Positions 1-9,700 are shown, numbered from the stretch's first letter. The stretch is 64,000 nt of DNA from Aquarana catesbeiana (GCF_042186555.1 NC_133336.1:40170338-40234337), one strand, 5' to 3'. Notes: generated by a model not told the origin, from the sequence alone. Translations and numbers: made by a program.

Positions 1-290
1 CCCACTGTATTATCCAGGCTGATCTAACACTGGCTATTCACAGGCGCAATCCCACTACTGATCAGCACGGGGGTTTTGACCTGCTCCATCTCCGACCTGG
101 GCCGCTTCACCCCTCCTTAGGCCAACCTGGTGGCTCTGGGCTCCCCTGGAACCACCATATTGATACTGAACTTAGCATGGACACCCACTCAACATAGCGC
201 AGGGTAGATCAGAACTCCTGGACTCAAGCAATCCAACAGCCTCAGCCTCCCAAGTAGCTGGGATTATAGACGCACGCCACTGCAACCGGC
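1..290 (-). ncRNA. 7SL (SRP) RNA copy 1, 3' tip cut by window edge
   Basis: The 5' end (GCCGG) is at 290; the last few 3' bases and the T run lie left of the window. Helix 8 loop is GAGA with the closing C changed to U. The 5' domain reads GCGUCUAUAA where most copies read GCAUCUAUAA, a change shared with copy 16. The CRE-like TGACATCA is at 335-342 and the GC box is mutated to GGTGGGG. Confidence 0.9.
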
Positions 291-1721
291 AAAGGACAGA
301 GCTTGCTCTGAGATACTAGAAACTGAAAGCTACATGATGTCAAATCCCCACCTTCCAATATCAATATTGCTAATTGCAAGGGAGTCATTAACATTACAAT
401 TAACATGTTACCAAAGTACAGCATGAATGAAAAACTACAAATTCTATTAACACATTGAGGTGAGGGAGGGTGGGGTAGAGGGAGCTGAGCGAGGATTCAC
501 AGGGAGGTGAAATAATTGTGTAATCCTGAAAAGAAGGGAAAAAAAAGAAGGAGAGCTAATACAATGTTTCTAATTTCACCCTGGGACTGTCTACGAGTTA
601 AAATTGTATAACCCCTAAGTGTAAAAAATAAGGTATAAATAGAACAGAGTACCATCATCCAAATCAGTTGAAATAGACAAATAAAGGGGCCAGTCCCCAA
701 CTGGTCCCTCAGAACAAAAAGGGAGTATGGACTATTGCAGTACAGATATAATTGATGTACATTCACGTGGGTAAAAACTATATACAATTTTATTAATACA
801 AAACCAATATAAAATCAAGCAAGACATACATTATTGGATACATAAATTTACATGGGGAACAATCGGGAAGGATCACCAGTATAATGGTCCCCAAGGGGGG
901 AAGATCACATTGGGATAACTGTACACAGATGACATATCTCAACTAGTTTTGCGGTCTCAATGCCGCTTCTTCAAGGAAAATCTGCAATAGGTTTGGACAG
1001 ATAATTAACATTCAATGTAAAAATAAACAATTCAATCAAAAATACAGAAACATAAGTAGGGGAAGGGAGAGCAGTGCTGATTACCTGTGACCGTGCCCAG
1101 CCAAGGTAACTGTGCCAATAAAAGTTCCCCCGTGGCTGTAAGAGAACTGTTAGTTCCCGTTCGGTGCGCACTCGTGGGAAAGGTAAGGGGATCCAGAAAG
1201 GAAGGAAGGGAGGGGAAAAGGGGGTGGGAAGGAGGGGGGATGAGAGAGTCGAAACGGAGAAGAAAAAAGGGTGGGAAGAGGAAAGGGGAAGAATAAGAAG
1301 GGGTAGCAAAGTAAAAAACAACAGAGCAAAGTTGTGTAGGTAAACTAACCTTAAGGATAATAAAACATGATAAGGATCCGGGGCAAGGAGTGCAATGAAC
1401 TCAATCCTAAGAGTCCAGTCCTGCAAAGGACTGGCTGCCACACTGGGGGGAGGGGTAATCAGAGATAATGTTCAAAACCAGCTGCTGAAGAGGGAAATCG
1501 CTAAGTGAGGTGATCTATAAAAGATAACTTGATGTGGCCAGAAAATGGTAAAAAAAAGGGCCACCTGAGTCTACTCAGAGGCACAAGGTGAGGGCTTGGA
1601 TATGGAAGATACTTACTTGGATATGGGAAGTACAGCCAGAGCCCCGGAATCCACGTTCAGCAGCATCACAAAGCCAAAATATTGCTTAGTCCCCAACTGA
1701 GCGGCGTCATTACATGCAGGC

Positions 1722-2554
1722 TGTAGTGATCGAGTATATTAATATTATATTGGGTGTATAGATAATTAATTAGTGGTTATTATAATGATGAGGTAAGTAC
1801 TCTTCCGCAGCAACCCAATTCTTCCAGAGAGATGCACTTTATTGACTTCCAACACAGAACAAAGTCCAAAGTCCACAGATGACAAAGAAATCCGACAGAG
1901 GAAATATAACTCAGAGACCCATATTATTCAGTCTTCCCAGCCATGCACAGACAAGCCTCCCCTACACACAGACTAGCCTCACTCTTAAAACTTATAGACT
2001 GAATGCCGTGTTATACTCACTAAATATTGAATGGCTGAGCAATTTGATTGGCTTTTGATTAGCTTTAGTCTTTCAAACAGACAACAACCCCCAGCCGTGA
2101 ACAGCTGTAGTCATAAACCACCCCAATTTGCACTCCCGCATATCAACATCAACAAGTCCCCTTTAGATATATGTAATTAGATTAAACAGAACACCCTTTT
2201 GAGCCCTTGGAATACCTACATTCCTGCATATCAACAAGCCCCCTCTGATAAATTAGCCCCACAGGAGGGAGCCTCCGCTAGGCCAACCCAAAACATTCCC
2301 TGATCCCATTGTTACCCCCTCAAGTCTAATTACCATCAATAAATATTTCTTCTATGGTCCTTTAAACAATGTACACTTTGAAATGTTTAATTAGGTTAAC
2401 AGCCCATACCTCACACCCCTAGGTAGACTTGCATTAGACTAGCACATCAAAGGATCTCCAACTGTTATCTTAAAATTGAGTTGGCTTGGACAATTTCTGC
2501 TCAACCCATACTCCAATACAATATTATACATAACTTGGCCAACATATTACAACA
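1722..2554 (-). mobile_element. Solo endogenous retrovirus LTR (copy in unit 1)
   Basis: This 833-bp insert begins TGTAGT and ends ACAACA, so it has the TG...CA ends of a retroviral LTR with imperfect terminal inverted bases. It is flanked by a 5-bp target duplication, CAGGC, at 1717-1721 and 2555-2559; units without it have one CAGGC. On the minus strand it shows a CCAAT box (2047-2051), a TATAAG box about 50 bp downstream (1991-1996), and AATAAA about 150 bp further on (1838-1843), leaving about 115 bp to the end. That order fits U3-R-U5 reading leftward. No internal retroviral genes are present. This copy differs from the other three at one base (A in place of C near 2374). Confidence 0.88.
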
Positions 2555-3211
2555 CAGGCTGGCGCCGGTGTGTGACGTCACCCAATCTGGTCTTCCACAT
2601 GGCGCACGTGCGAAAGAATTGCGCGTGCGTATGCCCTCGTCATCCAGCCAAAGGTCAGAAAGCCCGAGCTTGGACATGCACAAGTGGATGGGGTGGTCCC
2701 AGAATGTAGAAACCGTCCCCCCACCAAGGAGAGCATCTAGCTGCCGCAAAGGGAACAGACACAGGACACAGATGACACCTGGCGGTGGCACGGAATTCTG
2801 CAGGCCGGGAGGCAGCAAAGCACTACATAACAATGAGAAATGAACAATGCAGTACTGATTTTAATATAAGCAATACATCTCAAAGGTAACAAAAAATACA
2901 TGACATTACATAATTATAGAAAGAAAAGCAAGAAGGACATAGCAATTGATGAAAATATTTGTGGTTGGTAACCACATGAACCTGGCAAAGACCCTAGTAG
3001 ACCCACATAGAACATGAAACCTGAAGATAATTGTGTAATCCTGCGAATGTAGCTGTCTCTCTAATTTCACCCTGGGACTGGCTACCAGTCATCTGCATTA
3101 CAGGCTATTTTCTATGATTCATCTACTTTATCATTTATATTTCAAATAAATGAGGAACTAATATAGATAATAGAAACACTATATAAAAATAAAGTTCATA
3201 GTTGGAAAAAA

Positions 3212-3509
3212 GTCTGTGTCCCACTGTATTATCCAGGCTGCTCTAACACTGGCTATTCACAGGCGCAATCCCACTACTGATCAGCACAGGGGTTTTGACG
3301 TGCTCCGTCTCCGACCTAGGCCGCTTCACCCCTCCTTAGGCCAACCTGGTGGCTCTGGGCTCCCCTGGAACCACCATATTGATACTGAACTTAGCATGGA
3401 CACCCAATCAACATAGCGCAGGGTAGATCAGAACTCCTGGACTCAAGCAATCTAACAGCCTCAGCCTCCCAAGTAGCTGGGATTATAGATGCACGCCACT
3501 GCAACCGGC
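3212..3509 (-). ncRNA. 7SL (SRP) RNA copy 2, altered SRP54 loop
   Basis: Full length (298 nt) with a six-T run at 3206-3211. The conserved helix 8 motif AGCAG is changed to AGCAC (plus-strand G at 3300), in the symmetric loop region known to contact the SRP54 M domain. Copies 9 and 18 carry the same change. Likely a weakened or inactive copy. Confidence 0.9.
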
Positions 3510-5585
3510 AAAGGATGGAGCTTGCTCTGAGATACTAGAAACTGAAAGCTACATGATGTCAAATCCCCACCTTCCAATATCAATATTGCTAATTGCAAGG
3601 GAGTCATTAACATTACAATTAACATGTTACCAAAGTACAGCATGAATGAAAAACTACAAATTCTATTAACACATTGAGGTGAGGGAGGGTGGGGTAGAGG
3701 GAGCTGAGCGAGGATTCACAGGGAGGTGAAATAATTGTGTAATCCTGAAAAGAAGGGAAAAAAAAGAAGGAGAGCTAATACAATGTTTCTAATTTCACCC
3801 TGGGACTGTCTACGAGTTAAAATTGTATAACCCCTAAGTGTAAAAAATAAGGTATAAATAGAACAGAGTACCATCATCCAAATCGGTTGAAATAGACAAA
3901 TAAAGGGGCCAGTCCCCAACTGGTCCCTCAGAACAAAAAGGGAGTATGGACTATTGCAGTACAGATATAATTGATGTACATTCACGTGGGTAAAAACTAT
4001 ATACAATTTTATTAATACAAAACCAATATAAAATCAAGCAAGACATACATTATTGGATACATAAATTTACATGGGGAACAATCGGGAAGGATCACCAGTA
4101 TAATGGTCCCCAAGGGGGGAAGATCACATTGGGATAACTGTACACAGATGACATATCTCAACTAGTTTTGCGGTCTCAATGCCGCTTCTTCAAGGAAAAT
4201 CTGCAATAGGTTTGGACAGATAATTAACATTCAATGTAAAAATAAACAATTCAATCAAAAATACAGAAACATAAGTAGGGGAAGGGAGAGCAGTGCTGAT
4301 TACCTGTGACCGTGCCCAGCCAAGGTAACTGTGCCAATAAAAGTTCCCCCGTGGCTGTAAGAGAACTGTTAGTTCCCGTTCGGTGCGCACTCGTGGGAAA
4401 GGTAAGGGGATCCAGAAAGGAAGGAAGGGAGGGGAAAAGGGGGTGGGAAGGAGGGGGGATGAGAGAGTCGAAACGGAGAAGAAAAAAGGGTGGGAAGAGG
4501 AAAGGGGAAGAATAAGAAGGGGTAGCAAAGTAAAAAACAACAGAGCAAAGTTGTGTAGGTAAACTAACCTTAAGGATAATAAAACATGATAAGGATCCGG
4601 GGCAAGGAGTGCAATGAACTCAATCCTAAGAGTCCAGTCCTGCAAAGGACTGGCTGCCACACTGGGGGGAGGGGTAATCAGAGATAATGGTCAAAACCAG
4701 CTGCTGAAGAGGGAAATCGCCCAGTGAGGTGATCTATAAAAGATAACTTGATGTGGCCAGAAAATGGTAAAAAAAAGGGCCACCTGAGTCTACTCAGAGG
4801 CACAAGGTGAGGGCTTGGATATGGAAGATACTTACTTGGATATGGGAAGTACAGCCAGAGCCCCGGAATCCACGTTCAGCAGCATCACAAAGCCAAAATA
4901 TTGCTTAGTCCCCAACTGAGCGGCGTCATTACATGCAGGCTGGCGCCGGTGTGTGACGTCACCCAGTCTGGTCTTCCACATGGCGCACGTGCGAAAGAAT
5001 TGCGCGTGCGTATGCCCTCGTCATCCAGCCAAAGGTCAGAAAGCCCGAGCTTGGACATGCACAAGTGGATGGGGTGGTCCCAGAATGTAGAAACCGTCCC
5101 CCCACCAAGGAGAGCATGTAGCTGCCGCAAAGGGAACAGACACAGGACACAGATGACACCTGGCGGTGGCACGGAATTCTGCAGGCCGGGAGGCAGCAAA
5201 GCACTACATAACAATGAGAAATGAACAATGCAGTACTGATTTTAATATAAGCAATACATCTCAAAGGTAACAAAAAATACATGACATTACATAATTATAG
5301 AAAGAAAAGCAAGAAGGACATAGCAATTGATGAAAATATTTGTGGTTGGTAACCACATGAACCTGGCAAAGACCCTAGTAGACCCACATGAAACCTGAAG
5401 ATAATTGTGTAATCCTGCGAATGTAGCTGTCTCTCTAATTTCACCCTGGGACTGGCTACCAGTCATCTGCATTACAGGCTATTTTCTATGATTCATCTAC
5501 TTTATCATTTATATTTCAAATAAATGAGGAACTAATATAGATAATAGAAACACTATATAAAAATAAAGTTCATAGTTGGAAAAAA
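3212..5585 (-). repeat. Array unit 2
   Basis: 2,374 bp, promoter subtype 2. Exon-2-like segment 4304-4354; CRE 4954-4961. A 7-bp deletion lies in the left-spacer motif at about 5389 (cacatgaaacc in place of cacatagaacatgaaacc). Units 9 and 18 share this deletion and the 7SL variants. All three directly follow an LTR unit. Confidence 0.95.
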
Positions 5586-5883
5586 ATCTGTGTCCCACTG
5601 TATTATCCAGGCTGCTCTAACACTGGCTATTCACAGGCGCAATCCCACTACTGATCAGCACGGGGGTTTTGACCTACTCCGTTTCTGACCTGGGCCGGTT
5701 CACCCCTCCTTAGGCCAACCTGGTGGCTCTGGGCTTCCCTGAAACCACCATATTGATAATGAACTTAGCATGGACAGCCAAACAACATAGCGCAGGGTAG
5801 ATCAGAACTCCTGGACTCAAGCAATCCAACAGCCTCAGCCTCCCAAGTAGCTGGGATTATAGATGCACGCCACTGCAACCGGC
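5586..5883 (-). ncRNA. 7SL (SRP) RNA copy 3
   Basis: Full length with a seven-T run (5580-5586). The helix 8 loop is GAAA as in human 7SL, but AGCAG is AGUAG (5676). The helix 6 tetraloop is GAAG in place of GGAG, which still fits GNAR. The helix 6 arm and the segment before it carry several private changes. Confidence 0.9.
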
Positions 5884-7963
5884 AAAGGACACAGCTTGCT
5901 CTGAGATACTAGAAACTGAAAGCTACATGATGTCAAATCCCCGCCTTCCAATATCAATATTGCTAATTGCAAGGGAGTCATTAACATTACAATTAACATG
6001 TTACCAAAGTACAGCATGAATGAAAAACTACAAATTCTATTAACACATTGAGGTAAGGGAGGGTGGGGTAGAGGGAGCTGAGCGAGGATTCACAGGGAGG
6101 TGAAATAATTGTGTAATCCTGAAAAGAAGGGAAAAAAAAGAAGGAGAGCTAATACAATGTTTCTAATTTCACCCTGGGACTGTCTACGAGTTAAAATTGT
6201 ATAACCCCTAAGTGTAAAAAATAAGGTATAAATAGAACAGAGTACCATCATCCAAATCGGTTGAAATAGACAAATAAAGGGGCCAGTCCCCAACTGGTCC
6301 CTCAGAACAAAAAGGGAGTATGGACTATTGCACTACAGATATAATTGATGTAGATTCACATGGGTAAAAACTATATACAATTTTATTAATACAAAACCAA
6401 TACAAAATCAAGCAAGACATACATTATTGGATACATAAATTTACATGGGGAACAATCGGGAAGGATCACCAGTATAATGGTCCCCAAGGGGGGAAGATCA
6501 CATTGGGATAACTGTACACAGATGACATATCTCAACTAGTTTCGCGGTCTCAATGCCGCTTCTTCAAGGAAAATCTGCAATAGGTTTGGACAGATAATTA
6601 ACATTCAATGTAAAAATAAACAATTCAATCAAAAATACAGAAACATAAGTAGGGGAAGGGAGAGCAGTGCTGATTACCTGTGACCGTGCCCAGCCAAGGT
6701 AACTGTGCCAATAAAAGTTCCCCCGTGGCTGTAAGAGAACTGTTAGTTCCCGTTCGGTGCGCACTCGTGGGAAAGATAAGGGGATCCAGAAAGGAAGGAA
6801 GGGAGGGGAAAAGGGGGTGGGAAGGAGGGGGGATGAGAGAGTCGAAACGGAGAAGAAAAAAGGGTGGGAAGAGGAAAGGGGAAGAAAAAGAAGGGGTAGC
6901 AAAGTAAAAAACAACAGGGCAAAGTTGTGTAGGTAAACTAACCTTAAGGATAATAAAACATGATAAGGATTCGGGGCAAGGAGTGCAATGAACTCAATCC
7001 TAAGAGTCCAGTCCTGCAAAGGACTGGCTGCCACACTGGGGGAGAGGGGTAATCAGAGATAATGGTCAAAACCAGCTGCTGAAGAGGGAAATCGCCCAGT
7101 GAGGTGATCTATAAAAGATAACTTGATGTGGCCAGAAAATGGTAAAAAAAAGGGCCACCTGAGTCTACTCAGAGGCACAAGGTAAGGGCTTGGATATGGA
7201 AGATACTTACTTGGATATGGGAAGTACAGCCAGAGCCCCGGAATCCACGTAAAGCAGCATCACAAAGCCGAAATATTGCTTAGTCCCCAACTGAGCGGCG
7301 TCATTACATGCAGGCTGGCGCCGGTGTGTGACGTCACCCAGTCTGGTCTTCCACATGGCGCACGTGCGAAAGAATCGCGTGTGCGCATGCGCGCTAGTCA
7401 TCCAGCCAAAGGTCAGAAAGCCCAAGCTGGGACATGCACAAGTGGATGGGGTGGTCCCAGAATGTAGAAACCGTCCCTCCACCAAGGAGAGCACCTAGCT
7501 GCCGCAAAGGAAACAGACACAGGACACAGATGACACCTGGCGGTGGCACGGAATTCTGCAGGCCGGGAGGCAGCAAAGCACTACATAACAATGAGAAATG
7601 AACAATGCAGTACTGATTTTAATATAAGCAATACATCTCAAAGGTAACAAAAAATACATGACATTACATAATTATAGAAAGAAAAGCAAGAAGGACATAG
7701 CAATTGATGAAAATATTTGTGGTTGGTAACCACATGAACCTGGCAAAGACCCTAGTAGACCCACATAGAACATGAAACCTGAAGATAATTGTGTAATCCT
7801 GCGAATGTAGCTGTCTCTCTAATTTCACCCTGGGACTGGCTACCAGTCATCTGCATTACAGGCTATTTTCTATGATTCATCTACTTTATCATTTATATTT
7901 CAAATAAATGAGGAACTAATATAGATAATAGAAACACTATATAAAAATAAAGTTCATAGTTGG

Positions 7964-7969
7964 AAAAAA
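7964..7969 (-). terminator. Pol III T-run terminator of 7SL copy 4
   Basis: Six T on the minus strand directly after the 7SL 3' end. Every copy whose 3' flank is in the window has six or seven T here. Seven occur in copies 3, 7, 10, 15 and 22. Confidence 0.8.
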
Positions 7970-8267
7970 GTCTGTGTCCCACTGTATTATCCAGGCTGAT
8001 CTAACACTGGCTATTCACAGGCGCAATCCCACTACTGATCAGCACGGGGGTTTTGACCTGCTCCGTCTCCGACCTGGGCCGCTTCACCCCTCCTTAGGCC
8101 AACCTGGTGGCTCTGGGCTCCCCTGGAACCACCATATTGATACTGAACTTAGCATGGACACCCAATCAACATAGCGCAGGGTAGATCAGAACTCCTGGAC
8201 TCAAGCAATCCAACAGCCTCAGCCTCCCAAGTAGCTGGGATTATAGATGCACGCCACTGCAACCGGC
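7970..8267 (-). ncRNA. 7SL (SRP) RNA copy 4, described in full
   Basis: The minus strand aligns end to end with vertebrate 7SL RNA (human is about 299 nt; this is 298), with roughly four in five positions the same by eye against my memory of the human sequence. It starts GCCGG at 8267. The Alu domain has CCCAGCUAC and GGGAGGCUGAGG, followed by GAGUCCAGGAGUUCUG and GGGUGUCC. The S domain has UAUGGUGG, a GGAG helix 6 tetraloop, CCUAAGGAGGGGUGAA, and a helix 8 with a GAGA (GNRA) loop and AGCAGGUCAAAAC. It then runs through GUGCUGAUCAGUAGUGGGA and GCGCCUGUGAAUAGCC to a six-T run at 7964-7969. The S domain excludes an Alu-like SINE. In SRP the Alu domain binds SRP9/14 and the S domain binds SRP19, SRP68/72 and SRP54. 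The odd point is that the UGUNR turn reads UAUAA (G24 to A), in every copy. Active gene or pseudogene cannot be settled here. Confidence 0.92.
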
Positions 8268-8311
8268 AAAGGATGGAACTTGCTCTGAGATACTAGAAAC
8301 TGAAAGCTACA

Positions 8312-8329
8312 TGATGTCAAATCCCCGCC
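8312..8329 (-). promoter_or_regulatory. CRE-like site and GC box upstream of 7SL copy 4
   Basis: TGACATCA (8312-8319), one base off the CRE TGACGTCA, lies 45-52 bp upstream of the 7SL 5' end; GGCGGGG (8323-8329) lies just beyond. Human 7SL genes are known to need an ATF/CREB site at about -50. The CRE-like site is the same in all 26 units (7SL 5' end +45 to +52). The GC box is intact in copies 3, 4, 5, 7, 8, 11, 12, 14, 15, 19, 20 and 23-26; it is GGTGGGG in 1, 2, 6, 9, 13, 16, 17, 18 and 21, and disrupted in 10 and 22. Confidence 0.65.
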
Positions 8330-8440
8330 TTCCAATATCAATATTGCTAATTGCAAGGGAGTCATTAACATTACAATTAACATGTTACCAAAGTACAGCA
8401 TGAATGAAAAACTACAAATTCTATTAACACATTGAGGTGA

Positions 8441-8459
8441 GGGAGGGTGGGGTAGAGGG
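8441..8459 (+). other. G-quadruplex motif upstream of 7SL
   Basis: GGGAGGGTGGGGTAGAGGG on the plus strand: four runs of at least three G with loops of 1, 1 and 4 nt, about 175-190 bp upstream of the 7SL 5' end. The motif is intact in every unit. Confidence 0.6.
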
Positions 8460-8488
8460 AGCTGAGCGAGGATTCACAGGGAGGTGAA

Positions 8489-8575
8489 ATAATTGTGTAA
8501 TCCTGAAAAGAAGGGAAAAAAAAGAAGGAGAGCTAATACAATGTTTCTAATTTCACCCTGGGACTGTCTACGAGT
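8489..8575. repeat. Direct repeat copy A (diverged)
   Basis: This segment shares ataattgtgtaatcctg and ctaatttcaccctgggactg, in the same order and orientation, with copy B at 10162-10230. It has a 24-nt purine-rich addition between the two blocks. Copies A and B flank each 7SL gene on opposite sides. Identity with a known element is not recognised. Confidence 0.65.
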
Positions 8576-8745
8576 TAAAATTGTATAACCCCTAAGTGTA
8601 AAAAATAAGGTATAAATAGAACAGAGTACCATCATCCAAATCGGTTGAAATAGACAAATAAAGGGGCCAGTCCCCAACTGGTCCCTCAGAACAAAAAGGG
8701 AGTATGGACTATTGCAGTACAGATATAATTGATGTAGATTCACAT

Positions 8746-8958
8746 GGATAAAAACTATATACAATTTTATTAATACAAAACCAATATAAAATCAAGCAAG
8801 ACATACATTATTGGATACATAAATTTACATGGGGAACAATCGGGAAGGATCACCAGTATAATGGTCCCCAAGGGGGGAAGATCACATTGGGATAACTGTA
8901 CACAGATGACATATCTCAACTAGTTTAGCGGTCTCAATGCCGCTTCTTCAAGGAAAAT
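8746..8958 (-). other. Putative terminal exon (exon 3) of minus-strand Pol II unit
   Basis: On the minus strand an acceptor (CCTATTGCAG, after a T-rich stretch with TTAAT) ends at 8959, and AATAAA lies about 190 nt further on (8771-8766) followed by a T- and TG-rich stretch. The left end is an estimate. The segment opens with a hairpin, GCGG 8928-8931 pairing with CCGC 8940-8943, inside a GAAGAAGCGGC...CCGC-AAAC context. An in-frame stop follows 8 codons in. No protein family recognised. Confidence 0.45.
8766..8771 (-). promoter_or_regulatory. AATAAA polyadenylation signal
   Basis: AATAAA on the minus strand, at the same place in every unit (about 793 bp right of the 7SL 3' end). Its function is inferred from position behind the exon-3 acceptor. 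Confidence 0.45.
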
Positions 8959-9061
8959 CTGCAATAGGTTTGGACAGATAATTAACATTCAATGTAAAAA
9001 TAAACAATTCAATCAAAAATACAGAAACATAAGTAGGGGAAGGGAGAGCAGTGCTGATTAC

Positions 9062-9112
9062 CTGTGACCGTGCCCAGCCAAGGTAACTGTGCCAATAAAA
9101 GTTCCCCCGTGG
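9062..9112 (-). other. Putative 51-nt internal exon (exon 2) of minus-strand Pol II unit
   Basis: On the minus strand TTCTCTTACAG precedes it and CACAG/GTAATC ends it. An ACTAAC branch-point-like motif lies at 9126-9131, rather close to the acceptor. Joined to exon 1 (ending AA at 9588) and exon 3, the frame stays open through all 17 codons and ends 8 codons into exon 3. This is a joining of genomic cues only; no transcript evidence is available. The donor is weak at +5. Confidence 0.45.
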
Positions 9113-9171
9113 CTGTAAGAGAACTGTTAGTTCCCGTTCGGTGCGCACTCGTGGGAAAGGTAAGGGGATCC

Positions 9172-9280
9172 AGAAAGGAAGGAAGGGAGGGGAAAAGGGG
9201 GTGGGAAGGAGGGGGGATGAGAGAGTCGAAACGGAGAAGAAAAAAGGGTGGGAAGAGGAAAGGGGAAGAAAAAGAAGGGG
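9172..9280. repeat. Polypurine/polypyrimidine tract
   Basis: About 110 bp with only a few pyrimidines on the plus strand (aaggaaggaagggagggg type). On the minus strand it is a C/T tract inside the putative first intron. All units carry it, with only point changes. Confidence 0.8.
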
Positions 9281-9385
9281 TAGCAAAGTAAAAAACAACA
9301 GAGCAAAGTTGTGTAGGTAAACTAACCTTAAGGATAATAAAACATGATTCGGGGCAAGGAGTGCAATGAACTCAATCCTAAGAGT

Positions 9386-9405
9386 CCAGTCCTGCAAAGG
9401 ACTGG
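9386..9405. other. Perfect 7-bp hairpin
   Basis: CCAGTCC (9386-9392) and GGACTGG (9399-9405) separated by TGCAAA. Present in all units. No known role. Confidence 0.5.
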
Positions 9406-9587
9406 CTGCCACACTGGGGGGGAGGGGTAATCAGAGATAATGGTCAAAACCAGCTGCTGAAGAGGGAAATCGCCCAGTGAGGTGATCTATAAAAGATAAC
9501 TTGATGTGGCCAGAAAATGGTAAAAAAAGGGCCACCTGAGTCTACTCAGAGGCACAAGGTGAGGGCTTGGATATGGAAGATACTTAC

Positions 9588-9700
9588 TTGGATATGGGAA
9601 GTACAGCCAGAGCCCCGGAATCCACGTCCAGCAGCATCACAAAGCCGAAATATTGCTTAGTCCCCAACTGAGCAGCGTCATTACATGCAGGCTGGCGCCG
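9588..9700 (-). other. Putative first exon (exon 1) with strong splice donor
   Basis: The minus strand runs from the CRE-rich block to CAA/GTAAGTA, where the exon ends at 9588. The start is unknown; 9700 assumes a start just downstream of the CRE. An in-frame ATG in this segment (codons MLLDVDSG...) reads into the donor in phase with exon 2; a longer frame from an upstream ATG at about 9734 is also open. No homolog recognised, so coding is unproven. In units 7 and 14 the donor is changed to GTTAGT. Confidence 0.45.

Larger units (their letters stand above)
1..3211 (-). repeat. Array unit 1 (LTR-containing)
   Basis: Promoter subtype 2. The 51-nt exon-2-like segment is 1085-1135, the exon-1 donor GTAAGT begins at 1616 (reading down), and the CRE is 2573-2580. 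The LTR lies between the CRE and that donor. Spacer variants near 1453 and 1502 are shared only with units 16 and 17, and the whole unit matches unit 16 almost base for base. Confidence 0.95.
5586..7969 (-). repeat. Array unit 3
   Basis: 2,384 bp, promoter subtype 1. Exon-2-like segment 6678-6728; CRE 7329-7336; intact NRF1-type palindrome 7382-7393. Its 7SL variants are the most private of the array. Confidence 0.95.

Noticed and set aside
971..1441. A 154-156 codon minus-strand frame kept in all units
   Set aside because: It runs straight through the C/T tract and putative splice sites, is low-complexity, and is conserved only because the DNA is. The sense of a pyrimidine tract rarely contains stops.
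1722..2554. Full provirus or retroviral genes
   Set aside because: Only a single LTR with intact target duplication is present; there is no primer-binding site followed by internal sequence.
2481..2843. Plus-strand 107-120 codon frame and overlapping minus frames over the CpG-rich block
   Set aside because: Several frames are open at once in a GC-rich stretch, the two promoter subtypes shift frame and length, and no domain is recognised.
3216..3416. Plus-strand 64-66 codon frame at each unit start
   Set aside because: It is antisense to 7SL RNA, begins with GTG and has no coding signature.
8200..8267. Alu or other 7SL-derived SINE
   Set aside because: The Alu-like 5' part is followed by the entire S domain and a T run, with no poly(A) tail or target duplications.
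9578..9592. U1 snRNA-like start (ATACTTACTTGG on the plus strand)
   Set aside because: It is only the complement of the GTAAGT splice donor on the minus strand; nothing else of U1 follows.
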